Assembly: GCF_029962835.1 (NCBI RefSeq) | Contig: NC_080574.1 | Location: 26,882,001-26,946,000, forward strand | Length of the DNA stretch: 64,000 bases | Reading direction: 5' to 3' | Source: Magnolia sinica | Taxonomy: Eukaryota; Streptophyta; Magnoliopsida; Magnoliales; Magnoliaceae | Translations under genes and position numbers: made by a program | The notes under the pieces: generated by a model | Seen by the model: the letters and a program-made list of their open reading frames with translations, nothing else | Told to the model about the DNA's origin: nothing | Database searches by the model: none | Shown: piece after piece, positions 1 to 11,400 of the stretch | How the letters are laid out: every line of letters starts with the position of its first letter | Numbering within the stretch: position 1 is the first letter of the stretch

Positions 1-420
1 CCAATTTCCCCTTGAATCTTTCCACCACTTTGTCCCAAAGATGTTTTGCTGGTTTACCTAAACAGAGGGGGAGACCCAAATATGACGAGGGAAAAGAACC
101 AGCCTTGCATCTGAAGAAGCTTGCAGAGTTATCAACTTCTTCCTTATCCAAGTGGATTCCTAGCATCTCACATTTTGCCAAATTAACCTTTTGCCCCCAC
201 ATCGCTTCAAAACATCAGAGAATCATGCTTATATTGTCAACCTTAGCTTTGTCCGCCTCACAAAAAAGAATCGTGTCATCCACAAACTGAATATGAGATA
301 TTGGGAGAAGCTCTTGGCTCACCTAGAGGCTGGAATCCTTTGAATGACCAACCTCCTCATAAGAGGCATTCCCAACCAGTACATAAAACATAAGATATAT
401 CCATCTTTGACAGAGACATA
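1..420 (-). repeat. L1-type LINE fragment (reverse transcriptase part)
   Basis: Read on the minus strand, about 270-300 encodes FVDDTILFCEADK, the catalytic F-x-D-D block of a plant L1 reverse transcriptase. It is followed by residues like VNLAKCEMLGIHLDKEEV, the conserved stretch just after it. The match continues to the left window edge, so the element runs on outside. Stop codons interrupt the frame, so it is a dead copy. No target duplication can be seen because one end is outside. Confidence 0.75.
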
Positions 421-804
421 AAAGACATATATGGGGTTCCCATCAGCTGTTCCTCAGTGCTTTTGCTTGTTTAGTGTCTTTCTTTTTTTTACTTTGTTTT
501 CAACAAAATTGCATTTACCGTCTCAAAAGAAAAAGGAAAAAAAAAAGTGTTGTGAAGCATTAAAAAATATGAGTTGCCAGCAAGAAATATCAAAAGACCC
601 CTTTAGTGGACGGGAGTTTTGTTGCTTTTTATTAAGTTGAAAATATTTTCAAAGAAAATTTCCAGGTAGGCATTTCTGCAATAGCATGCTTAAAAGCAGT
701 GGAAATAAAATCCAAATTGAAATTTCTTTTGGGATGTCACCATGCATAGCTATTTCAGCTTGAGAGCACAGAAACATGGTCAACTGCCACCATGCAAATG
801 TTAG

Positions 805-888
805 TCTTTTTCTTCTTCTTCTTTTTCTTCTTCTTCTTCTTCTTCTTCTTCTTTTTTCTTTTTTTTTTTTAATTTTTTTTAAAGATGC
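805..888. repeat. (CTT)n microsatellite with T-rich tail
   Basis: A run of TTC/CTT triplets passes into a T-rich stretch. It produces a spurious arginine/lysine-rich frame on the minus strand and a leucine-rich one on the plus strand. Confidence 0.9.
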
Positions 889-1505
889 AAATGTTAGAAT
901 CTTGTGGGACATTTGGGGACGACAAACTTTTGTGACTTTTCTAAGGTGTGATCCAAGCCTGGTATGTGATTGTGGCATCAGCTCGGATGCTTCTGAGAGG
1001 GAAATGCTCCAGCTAAGCTTCAACAAGGTGATGTTGCATTGATTATTCATAGACTGAATTAGCATCTCTTTGAACTAAAATACAACAGACCGGGTAATGT
1101 GTTCGTAAAGCCAACAAAGTGAGAGCGCTAGTAGAAATGGGCGCCTCCATTTCAAACGAAGAAGGTACTAGTAGTATGCTTGCCTAGGATAGCAATCAGG
1201 AATATGGATAGTAGGAAACATATATTAGCGTTCTGAACTTGGATCAGATTCCTTGCTAAGGTTCCTGGGACAATCATGTGACCTGCTGTTCATACCAAAA
1301 ATCCTATCTGGTGGCTTTCTGGCACAATATAAAATCTGTGTTGGAGCAAGTATAGGAAAGGTCCTGAACTGATATATCTCAGTACCAGTCAAACAAGTAG
1401 CTACATGTGTCATGAATCCATTTGATGCAACCACAATCAAACAGTAGGAATGTCACTTCGGTACCCAATTTTGCACAAGAGTATTCCTATTTTTAATCGG
1501 TAATC

Positions 1506-1567
1506 TGGGCTAGAACACAATACCACAATGCGGAAACACACCCTATCTACCATTGAGCTACGAGCCC
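1506..1567 (-). repeat. tRNA-like sequence, probably a degenerate tRNA or SINE head
   Basis: On the minus strand the piece starts GGGCTCGTAGCTCAATGG, which has an acceptor-like start and a good A-box (TAGCTCAATGG). A TTCTAGCCC stretch about 50 bases on resembles a poor B-box. The 3' side does not pair with the 5' acceptor strand, so I do not call a working tRNA. Confidence 0.25.
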
Positions 1568-3058
1568 AAACCCGGCAATTGAATGGAACCGTGTTTTGGA
1601 TAAGTCTTTTTCCTTCTCAAAACTCCATAATTTCAGCTTTCCCATTTGGTTTTAACTTTCGGTACAGGAGTAGCACCATATTAGGTGTTTTTTCTTCTTT
1701 AGTTATGGACAAATGAGGTAAATTTAGTAGAGATTTTAGCAGTGTTGTCATTAGCTAATTGTTAAAGGTAGTCCCTTATCGCAGTTGTCTTCCTAGCAGG
1801 ATTAGAATTAGGAGTTTTATGAGTCTGCTTATACATTATATTCACTTTGGTAGTTACATGACAAAGGTCGAATGCAACGGGTTTCCTTGTAGCCTACAAT
1901 GAAACCGATTTATTTTGTAGGGAACCATGAGAATTCTTGGTTGAAATATGGTTGGCAGGATTCATAAACGGGACTCGAACTACCTGGGATAAGGATGATG
2001 ATGACAGGCCAACCATCAACCTAGACTATCCATTTGGTCAAGACCATTCTTTGTTTTTCAACAAGTTTGGGCAAGACCATCTTCTAAGGCCATTTGCAAA
2101 ATCACACCAATTGGATGCTCGTAGGCATCCCAATGTTTACTTTTTGTTCTAAATAACTTCAAATTGTTGGCCGGTCAGATTGTTAGCATTGTTTGAACAG
2201 TGTGATTATTTGAATCCATATTTAATCCAAGGTGGGATCCAGAAAATGGAAGCTCCAAATAGATGGTTAGGGTTGATGATTGGACCTATTTTCTCATAAA
2301 TGAACTTCACCATCCAATTAGATGGTTGGGCCATCTGACCAGTGTGATTTTTTGCACAGTGGCCTGTGAAATGTGGACTGGATCAAATGGACACTCCAAA
2401 AGCCAAATTGACAATCAGACTGTTCAAGCACAACTTGTTGTGATGCATCCTACAATGCAAATAGTTGCACTGAATCTTTCCCTTATGTGAATTCATTGTT
2501 CGTTGTTTCGGTAGAATTTTGTTTATTGTGAAGTTTCTACTTTCTACATAAACCCTAGCAGTTGAGAAATTTCTCCTAAAACACATCTTGGTGCTCTCAT
2601 ATAGAAAAGACTTACAAATACATGTACTGTTAGGGACAAGAATATAATATGCTTCATATTAGACAAGGATTTAACCATGCTCATGGAGAGATTTCCATTT
2701 TGACTTTGTAGTTGTTGTGCAATTATTCATTGATCCAAGCAATGCGAACATATGAGTACTCCTCTCCAATAATGTTTTTATCAGTTCTTCAAGAAAAACA
2801 ATGTTAGGTTAGAGTATAGAATTCGACATTGAAGAAGAATTACTCCCTAATATTGAATCTAAAATAACCAAAAATTTTCCTTGACAAGCAAGAATTTCTT
2901 TTCCCTAGTAAATTTCACATTTCATGTTCTCTCTTCATTTCTTACATTGAAATCTTACCAATGCCTCAGATAAATCTACATCTTTCTTTCCAATAAGATC
3001 AGAAGTAAAAATTGGAGAGATTAACCAAAAATCAGAAGGCATCGAACACAGCTGAAAA

Positions 3059-3060
<2 letters not shown>
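1568..3060. other. No gene recognised
   Basis: Short frames occur on both strands, but none has family motifs, convincing splice sites or codon structure. The sequence is AT-rich and looks like ordinary intergenic or intronic DNA. Confidence 0.6.

Positions 3061-3061
<1 letters not shown>

Positions 3062-3137
<76 letters not shown>
3062..3137. repeat. (AT)n microsatellite
   Basis: A perfect AT dinucleotide run of about 76 bases. It gives long Tyr-Ile frames on both strands that are not genes. Confidence 0.98.
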
Positions 3138-3139
<2 letters not shown>

Positions 3140-3484
3140 GAGGCAAAATATGAGAAATGAAGAGAGAATGACACATACCAATTGGTGTGACACATAAGAA
3201 CACGCAAAATATCAAACGAGGAAGCAGAATGACACATACCATTTCAAATAACGGAAACAGATAGATTTCCATGAACTAAAATCGACAAATGCAAAATTCT
3301 CGGCATGGATGCGAAGTCAAGCAATGGATGTAACCACACCGAATGAAGGATTCGAATTCTGTGATTTTCCGATCTTAAACGATGATGCATGAGGGAATGG
3401 AGAGATAGGGTTTTGAAAGGGAGCGAAAACGAGAGCTTTGAAATGAGATAAATAAAAAAGAGACATAAAGGAGCAGATACGTAC

Positions 3485-3544
3485 CTTATAATGTCTCTGA
3501 GCCGTTCGACGATATTCTCTGCAACGAATTTCCCTCTCTTGCAT
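3485..3544 (-). CDS. Possible first coding exon of an unidentified minus-strand gene
   Basis: An ATG opens 20 codons (MQEREIRCREYRRTAQRHYK) that end exactly at a strong donor, AAG|GTACGT, on the minus strand. A gene start transcribed toward the left is possible. No second exon with a recognisable product could be found between here and the window start, and the peptide belongs to no family I know. It could equally be an untranslated first exon or chance. Confidence 0.25.
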
Positions 3545-3545
3545 T

Positions 3546-4889
3546 CTTCCTTCTTCTAACTAAAACGATACATAACTACCGTCTTGTTCGCTCCTAAGTG
3601 CCTTCCTTTGCTTCCCCATCTCCGATGTCCACGTGTCTGAGTGTGCTGATCCAGACCGTCCGTTCTTGGGCTCCGTCGAGCGTGAGAAATGGCTTAGCTT
3701 AGTGACCGCATCAATACTGGACCGTCCGATAAGTGTCATCCAGGATCGGATGGATATAATCCATCGATTTGGAGGATAGAATGGTCACACTCGGTATTTC
3801 TTTTTAGGTGTAGCCCACCAGGATCGGATGGACGATCTAGACCTATGTGCATGGTGACGGACGTCTGGGATGACCGTTCATAAACGACGAAAAGGAAGGC
3901 AAAGATGGGGGAGAAATTGGGAAGCGTGCTTCGTGCAATGAAGTACGGTGCATTGTTTTTTTAAAAGCCACAAGCCTCGTACGTGTAAAAATTTCGCACG
4001 TGTCCAGTGTCAGAGCCACACATCCTGCGATCCCCACGTTATTAGATGCCTCGTCTCAAAAGTCAATGCCGATTCAATCGTTGGGTGGGCCACGAGTAAA
4101 AAATGGGGTAGTCAATGTCCATATGTTTTGTTCACGTGCGGCACGTATTATAATAAGATCAGCAAAATCAAGACATACTCTCGTTAGGGTCGCCTGATAA
4201 CGGCTCAGATCTAGCACCTGAATACTTCGTTTTCCACGGTTGAGATCAGCTCCAAAAAACTCTGCACCCCCTCCGATGCACTTAGCATTGTGAGTGCGCG
4301 GCGTACTTTTCGAATCAGAGATGCCACGTGTTTGGGCCTTGGGGCATCCAAGCCGTCCAAAACATGGGCCACGCCATGAGATCACCTGCTGTGAAAATGA
4401 GGCAGGTCCACTCATTAGGCTAATGTTGATTTAGACCATCATCCGTCCATCAATTTCGCCGATGTGGCCTAACCATTTAGTGGAGCATTCTGATTCTGTC
4501 CCCGCCTCTAAGGCTATCCTCACTGTGGGGTCCACCCTTCTGATGTGCTATATGAGCGGTACGTTGGCGAGAAATGCAAGGGTACATTTGAAATTTCACA
4601 TCTATACTTTATCTAATTATTCTGATTTTTAATTAATTTGTGAAAAGCTTTGATACTATGACGTTGTGATGGATCATGCGCATGCACTAGCAATTGCGAA
4701 ATATTTTGGAGAAATACACTCCGTTCATCCGTTTTAGTAGATCATTTTAGGACATGTGACCAAAAATTAGGTGGATCCAAAGCTCAAGTGAGCCACAAGA
4801 GAGGAAACAATGGGGATTCGGTGAGCACCGCTGAAACATTCTTATGGACATGAAAGTTCTGTATCAGGATTTTTTTCGGTTCTTTCACT
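3546..4889. other. Intergenic, no gene recognised; scattered fragments of GGGCCC-type repeats
   Basis: The stretch holds phrases typical of the dispersed repeats of this window (for example CAGACCGTCCGTTC and GCCCACCAGGATCGGATGG), but I could not define an element end. Frames here are short and without motifs. Confidence 0.5.
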
Positions 4890-5240
4890 TTATCCTATTG
4901 AGAGTGACCTTATAAACGGTTTGGATGGCCCATAGACATCAGAATGGAGCCCAGGAAGGTTTCAACGGTACAGATTTTTTTCCCCAATTTTCCCTCTTGT
5001 GTGACTCAATTGAGTTGTGGATCTAACTTATTTTTTATCAAACGTCCTACAATGAGCTATAAAAATGTATAGATGGGGTGGATTGATCAAAAACATCGTA
5101 GTGGGCCCCACCCACCATCCTTGCGCAGGAACTTGATGCCAAAGGCTTTCGCAGGAAATCTGCGTCCCGGATTGCTTGGAAGCCTGGTGACCTGACTTGT
5201 GGGCCCCACCGTGATGCAAGTGTTTTATTCACATTCTAAC
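4890..5240. repeat. Dispersed GGGCCC-type repeat, family R1 (copy 1, partial)
   Basis: R1 is my name for a family seen at four places here. Shared landmarks are a water-mark-like phrase GGGCCCCACC, then GCAGG..., and an end near GCAATCCGCGTCC or GCAAATCTGCGTCC. This copy ends with CTTTCGCAGGAAATCTGCGTCCC near 5170. No transposon protein is encoded, which fits a MITE-like non-autonomous element. Confidence 0.5.
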
Positions 5241-6239
5241 CGTTTTGTCGGATCATTTTAGGAAAGAATGAGGCAGATCCAAAGCCCAAGTGAGCTGGAT
5301 TAAACAGTCCAAATCATGATTCCCGGTTTAGATAAGTTACGATAAAAAAACTTAAGCGTATTTGATTATCTGATTATCTTATTATTAAATGTTTATTGGA
5401 CGATTAAAATGAAAAATATCTAATAGTTATGTTTCCCTGAACAAGTGTCCACTAATCAGCAGATAGGATTGCTCGAGCAATCTAATTTCGGTACTTTGAC
5501 TTGGCTACAGTTGGTAGCGAGATTTAGTCAGTCTAATCGAAGTAAAATTATGGCACGTGTGCAATTTCTGATCGCCTGTGTATTAAGTGTTATACACTGC
5601 CTGACTATCATATCAATCCCCATTTTCTTTCAAGATGCGTGGTTTGGTTAATGATGCCGTCAACGTGCCTCCGTAGACTATAATTCAGTGATCTAAGCCG
5701 TTGATCTGGTGTCCCCTCGATGGATGGAGGATCACTCTAAATTACCCGATAAGATACTAGTACCGGGTAATAAGATCTGGATAAGTCGATTGGTGGGAAT
5801 AACAGATATCTAATCATCCTCTTCCAATTTCAAAGATTTTTGGTCCATCGCACAGGACCCATCAGATTAATGATCCACATCACATATCCATGACCTCTGC
5901 AATAATATATAAGTCACGCTCACCTGCGCACTTGTGCATGTGTGCACCTTTGCACACGTGTAATGGACGTATTATCCGAACCGTGCTGATCTAAAATTCT
6001 GGTGAGCCACGTAAAAAAAAATGCAAATGGCGGGAGGAAATTGTTTTAATTTTTTACCACCCAACAAAGTTTTAAATCAAAGTAAAAATTTAAAACGGGA
6101 TGAGGTTGGTTTCACGTCCACTGCACCGTTCATATTCCAGAGTCACATCACATTTGTACGAGTTCTAACAAAAAAAGTGGTGTGTGAATTAGTGCACGGC
6201 TGAGCAGAGAAAGGAAATGGTCATGTGCTGTCGACATAG
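5241..6239. other. No gene recognised
   Basis: AT-rich sequence with small frames lacking motifs. The phrase TTGATTATCTGATTATC near 5360 recurs in altered form near 38140, which hints at a dispersed element whose ends I cannot place. Confidence 0.5.
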
Positions 6240-6530
6240 TGGGAACTTCGCATGAGGTCGAGTTATATGGGCCCATTGTGATGCATGCCGAACATCAGCA
6301 TCGTGTATTTGATGGGTCCCATTTAAATCATGGGATATCCCAAAAATCAGCCCCATACAGGACTCATGTGGTCCATACCATTAAAAATCATGTAAAGGCA
6401 TACCTAAAATATATAAAAGTACTTAGTGGGGGCCCATTTGAAATTTGGATGCTTCTTAAACTTAGCTTAACCCTTCGTACAAGTGGGACACACATAATTG
6501 GATGGGCTGTTTTGCACTAATACTTTTAAA
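6240..6530. repeat. Dispersed repeat, family R2 (copy 1)
   Basis: It shares an ordered set of phrases with 7670-8100: GGGCCCA..., a CCCAAAAATCAG block followed by a CAT/AC-rich stretch (CCATACAGGACTCATGTGG here), and TTAAAAATCATG/TTTAAAAGATT. It is non-coding and MITE-like. Confidence 0.4.
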
Positions 6531-6666
6531 TTGTTAATGCCAACCTTGGGCTAAGAGTTGAAAATACAAGTACAAATAATAATAAATATTTTACAATGAA
6601 TTGAAGGAACAACCCCCCCTCATAGAGGCTCATTACTTCAGCTAGAGTCACATGTTCCTAGGATGG

Positions 6667-6830
6667 ATCCCTCCTTCTTTTTTTTCTTTTTTAAATTATA
6701 ACACACGCAATTGACAATACACCCACGCAGGCCGTAGTGGGATTTCACCACTTATGGGTCTTGAACCCAAGACCTGATGTGGAAACTCCTTTGAGGTAAG
6801 GACGCGAATGGATCTCTTACTTGCTGAGAC
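6667..6830 (-). repeat. tRNA-derived SINE, minus-strand copy
   Basis: On the minus strand it reads CAAAGGAGTTTCCACATC, GGTCTTGGGTTCAAGACCC (a B-box-like TTCAAGACC) and AAGTGGTGAAATCCCACTACG. It ends in an A-rich tail (T-rich on plus at 6670-6690). The same order of parts occurs at 28989-29118 on the plus strand, so these are two copies of one family. This copy is more diverged and I cannot fix its target duplication. Confidence 0.65.
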
Positions 6831-7039
6831 GGTCACCTATCATAGCTGCATCTGTCCGCATGCTTATAAAACTTATGTATTTTGGCCTGGGCAGCTGCTG
6901 CCTTGCTTGTAATATACCTTTTCAGGAGGTAACTCTACTGAGGACTGAAGGGTGTTCTATGGGCCATAATGATGTATAAGTTTATGCACGCTGTCTATCT
7001 ATTTTTGAATTATTATTTTAGGACATGAGCCCAAAAAAT

Positions 7040-7440
7040 GAGGCAAATCTAAATCAGAGGTGGACCAGCACACAAAACAGCAGTGACTGAATGCCCATTG
7101 TTAAAAATTCTAGGGTCATTGTAGTGTTTATTTGTCATCCAACATGTCAAACAAAGATCTAGATGAAAGGAAAACATGAACCGCAGCTTGATTCGAAACT
7201 TTTGTGCCCCCAACAAGTTTTTAATGGCAGGCATTCAATCACCACTGTTTCTCATGGTATGGTCCACCTGAGATTTTTATCTACTTTATTTTTGTGCTCC
7301 ACTACTAAAATGAGGTGGCAAAATGGATGGATGCCATGGATCAAACACATACATCATAGTGGGGCCACAGAGCATCGACCAGTAGCCCGTTCCCACCGGT
7401 AATGTTAGCAGGCAATCCGTATCCCTCTTCTAACACTTGC
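7040..7440. repeat. Dispersed GGGCCC-type repeat, family R1 (copy 2)
   Basis: The order of phrases is AATGAGGCAAATCTAAATCAG, GTGTTTATTTGTCATCCAAC, CAAGTTTTTAATGGCAGGC, ATTCAATCACCACTGTTTC, GGTCCACCTGAGATTT, ACATACATCATAGTGGGGCC, ending with GCAGGCAATCCG. The same order is seen at 32455-32815 and, more loosely, 40300-41066. It has no coding capacity. Confidence 0.65.
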
Positions 7441-7669
7441 ATTTTAATTCGTAGCCAAAACAAAGTACCAACAAAATATGCCATGTCAGCAATTGGATGG
7501 TCCTCTCTATCAAATCTGACTCTGATGGTGTGGTTCCTTTCTTCCAGATATACAACAACGGTCCACATTCAACATAGGACTAAGCTGGGCGGCTAGAATT
7601 TACCAATCAGTTATTTATTTATTTTAACAGCGGAAGGTAAAGAGGACTCCTCCACGTGACCTTTTGAAG

Positions 7670-8100
7670 GTAGTGGATACAACGCCTGAGCTCTGTGGGG
7701 CCCACTCTGTTGCGTGTTTGTGTGAAATCTACTCCATCCATCAGGCGTGCCACTCGATGCTAGGCCTGGGGCCAAGATCAGTCCAATCCATAACTAATAT
7801 AAGTCACCACACAAGGATCAGTGGGAGGGAACACCACTCACATGTGGGGCTCAAAATGGTATATTTATTCCATCTAGCCTGTCCATCAGGTGCCCATGAT
7901 GGAGGGAAAACCCAAAAATCAGACCGATACAAAATTCACGTGGACAACAGTGCACAAACTTTAAAAGATTTTAGATGATGATTTTACAATGTTAATCACG
8001 TTGTCGCCCACATGAGTTTTTGAGCTTGCTGATTTTTAGGATGCAGTGAACGTGAGAAGTCACAGCTGATAGATGTAGTGGAGCTTGGGAGTGGATATGC
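7670..8100. repeat. Dispersed repeat, family R2 (copy 2)
   Basis: It is GGGGCCCACT-rich, with ATGGAGGGAAAACCCAAAAATCAG and an AACTTTAAAAGATTTTAG block, similar in order to 6240-6530. Ends are not clearly defined. Confidence 0.4.
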
Positions 8101-8373
8101 CATCAACAGACAACTCTGTGAAAAATAACCAAAGATGAAAATTCAGCAAATGAGTGTCCACTGATGAGATATTTGGAGTAGAAAATCAATCTGATCGACG
8201 GCTATATGCCAAACATTTCCCACAAATTAGGCAATTTAGCTCAAGATACAAGCATCAACGTGTAATTGTGTAATTGAGTAGTGGATAAACAGTCAGGATC
8301 ATGTACATGTGTCCCACACTTGCAGAGATGTAGTGCTTGATAACCCAAATACATATCAGGTGGAGAACTTTGC

Positions 8374-8461
8374 TCATCTTTCCCCTCTTTGCTCAGGTGT
8401 AAGTCCTCCCTTCCCACAAACAGGGCAACTCTTCAGTCCGAAACCTTGACAATCATAACAC
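8374..8461 (-). CDS. Exon 4 (last) of the BSD2-like gene
   Basis: Acceptor TGTTTCAG|GTGTTA after a 270-bp intron. It codes zinc motifs 3 and 4 and the C-terminal LTPEQRGER, then TGA. Confidence 0.93.
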
Positions 8462-11400
8462 CTGAAACAATCACACCAAAATCCCATAAAATTTAGAAAC
8501 GCTCCAAAATCTCAAGATGCAATGATCTTGGGCCGGAGCTCTCAACATCCATTTATCATGGGTGGGAATCCCCGCTCACGTCCCACCACCTCTTCCAAAA
8601 TTGTTCGAATGCATAATAGAATTCCCGCCCACTACTGATGGATGAACGGTGTGACACATGATCTCACGTAGCTAAGGGAAACATTGGAGTTGTGTGTGCT
8701 TTGTGTTCATAATTAAAAGATAAAAACCTACTTCCATCGCTCGAAGATGTTACCATTCTTCTTGTTTTTTCCAGTTCCCTGGGCAGATATGAACTTGTTA
8801 GTATTGGCCTACAAGTAGAAAAAGATGACGTCTTAGAGACTAGTTGTAGATGAGAATTTCGCCTCGGGTCTATTATACATGGCATACAACTGTTCAAAGG
8901 GATCACTCTACTATGAAAATAGGACGATGAAAAATGAGATTGATCCGATCGTCCGGTGGGAATACCACAAAAAACAATTGGCAACCACCCAAAAACTTCC
9001 ACAGTCAAGCAATGGCCCACCAAATGGTTGGATTGCCCGGATTTTTTTGGGCATCTTACTGACATGTGGTGAGCTAAGTGAGCCTGCTGGAAAGATTGGG
9101 TTCTATATATATAGGTGGTCGACGCATGCATAAATGACATAAATGATACACTACAAATAGCTGCTTATGAGCCATTCTCCAGATAAAAAGGTGGACTACA
9201 TGACATAAATGATACACTACAAACCAAGTGAATTCTGATGGGGTTTTCCTCCTCAATTCAGAGGAGAGATAGTGCAGCCGGTTGAAAATCGGAGTGTTTT
9301 ACCGCGCTACTCGACCAATCGAGAGTCACTCGACTCAAAGTCCAGCGAGCTCAGTAAACAGTGCTCGGCCAGTCAAGTGAACGGTGCTCGACCAGTCAAG
9401 GACTCTGCTCGAATAGTCAAGGCTATGCAGATTCAGTCCGGATTTTATGCGGACTGCGTAAATCTGAGGCAGTTTCGCAAGAGGTGCGAATGAGAGTTGC
9501 CTAAACTATAAATAGGGTTCTTAGGGCTTTTTTAGGGCATGCAAGAGGGTTTCTTAAAGCTTTGCAAGGGTTTGCTAAAGGGTTTAGGGCTATCAAAGGC
9601 GTGAGAGATAGAGAGAGAGAGAGAGGAAGCTTGTGGAGGTGATCTATTATGCAATCAACATCTCAGCGCTTTTACATCATTGTGATCGGTGAGATCTTTC
9701 CGTTTTTCTTTTATTTCTTATTGTTTATCCGCTCCTGTGTGAGTGAAGAAGGTTTGATTCAAGCGGTGTGTGCTTATGATTGGTTGTAACGTTCTATTTC
9801 ATAGTGGATTGTTGATCTGAACAAGGTTCCGTGGTTTTTACCTCTTTAAGGTTTTTCCACGTAAAAATCTCTTGTGTTGTATGTTTTGTGCTTTGATTTA
9901 TTTCATTGCTTTATTATCCCATAATTCTGGTGTTTTTGGGAGGCTAGGTCCTAAGGTTTTGTGCAAAGGCCCCCAACAAAGTGGTATCAGAGCTAAGTTC
10001 ATCGAACAGAGTGGGATCGGTTCTGAATTATGGAAGGTGGCTTATCAAAGATGATCAGCCTAAATGGTTCTAACTGGACCATATGGAAGGCTAAGATGGA
10101 GGACTTGCTTTATTGTAGGGACTTGTATTATCCAATTAAAGGCATATCAGCAAAGTTAAGGGATATGACAGATGATGATTAAAAGAAATTGGACTGGAAG
10201 GCGGTGGAGTTTATTAAACAAGAGTTGGACAATTCCGTCAGCCGTTAGCCTATGGTTAAAATTGTAAGGGTTTTATGAGAGGATGACAGCCGGCAATAAG
10301 ATTTTTCTGATAAGACGACTTGTGAATCTTAAGTTTGAAGATGATGATTCTGTGATTGAGCACATGAATGAGGTTAGTAATATATTGAACCAGCTCTCCG
10401 CTATGAAGATGATCCTGGATGATGAATTACAGGCTTTGCTATAGCTTAGCTCATTGCTTGACAGTTGTGAAACATTGGTGGTATCTCTAAGTAACTCCAC
10501 GCTAGACGGAAAGGTATCCATGGAATAGGTAACTAGTTGTCTCTTCAATGAGGAGATAAGGAGGAAGTCTTATGGGTTTACTCAGCAAGAGGCCCTTGTG
10601 ATATAAGATCGAGGGAGAGGAAAAAACAAAAAGGGCGGGAAGGCTTAAGATAAATTAAGAGGCAAGTCGAGTACCAGGAAGGATGTTGAATACTGAAATT
10701 ATGGCAAGGACTACTATAAGCATGAATGTCGTAAGAATCAGAATGATAAGAAAGGAAAATGAAAGGAAAAGGAAGATAAATTAGATTCCACCGCGGTTGC
10801 TTCAGATGGTGATGTTGTAGTTATTCTTTCAGTAAATCATGATGTTTGTCTCATAGTTACAAGTCAGGACACCGACTAAGTGATAGACTCGGGAGCCTCG
10901 TTTCATGCAACTCCACGCAGGGACTTTTTCACAAGCTACAAGTCAAGTGACTATGGGACCGTGAAGATGAGAAATTCTGGTATATCGAAGATCGTAGGGG
11001 TTAGTGATATTTGTGTGAAGACCGATGTGGGCTGCACATTAGTTCTTAGGGATGTGAGGCATATCCCAGACCTTCGTCTCAACTTGATGTCGACGAGAAG
11101 GTTGGATGATGATGGCTATGAAAGTCGATTTGTTGGTGGGCACTAGAAGCTCATCAAGGGTTCATTGATCGTGGCCAGAAGAAAGAAGTATTGCACCCTT
11201 TATAAGGTAAGTGTCGGTATGTGCAAGGGTGGGTTGAACGCAGCGGAAGGCTCAACTATTGACATGTCGCACAAGCGTCTAGGCCACATGAATGAAAAAA
11301 GGGCTTCAGCTACTAGCAAAGAAGCGGCTCCTTTCAGACATGACAGGTATACCTCTCAAAACCTCCATTGATTGTTTATCAGAGAAACAACATAGAGTTT

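Noticed and set aside
649-1065. A 138-codon minus-strand frame with a long Arg/Lys run
   Set aside because: The basic run is the (CTT)n microsatellite read in reverse. The rest has no family signature.
1506-1567. A functional tRNA gene
   Set aside because: Only the A-box and the 5' acceptor strand look right. The 3' side cannot pair, and the T-arm is poor.
2935-3272. Tyr-Ile repeat proteins on both strands
   Set aside because: They are translations of the (AT)n microsatellite.
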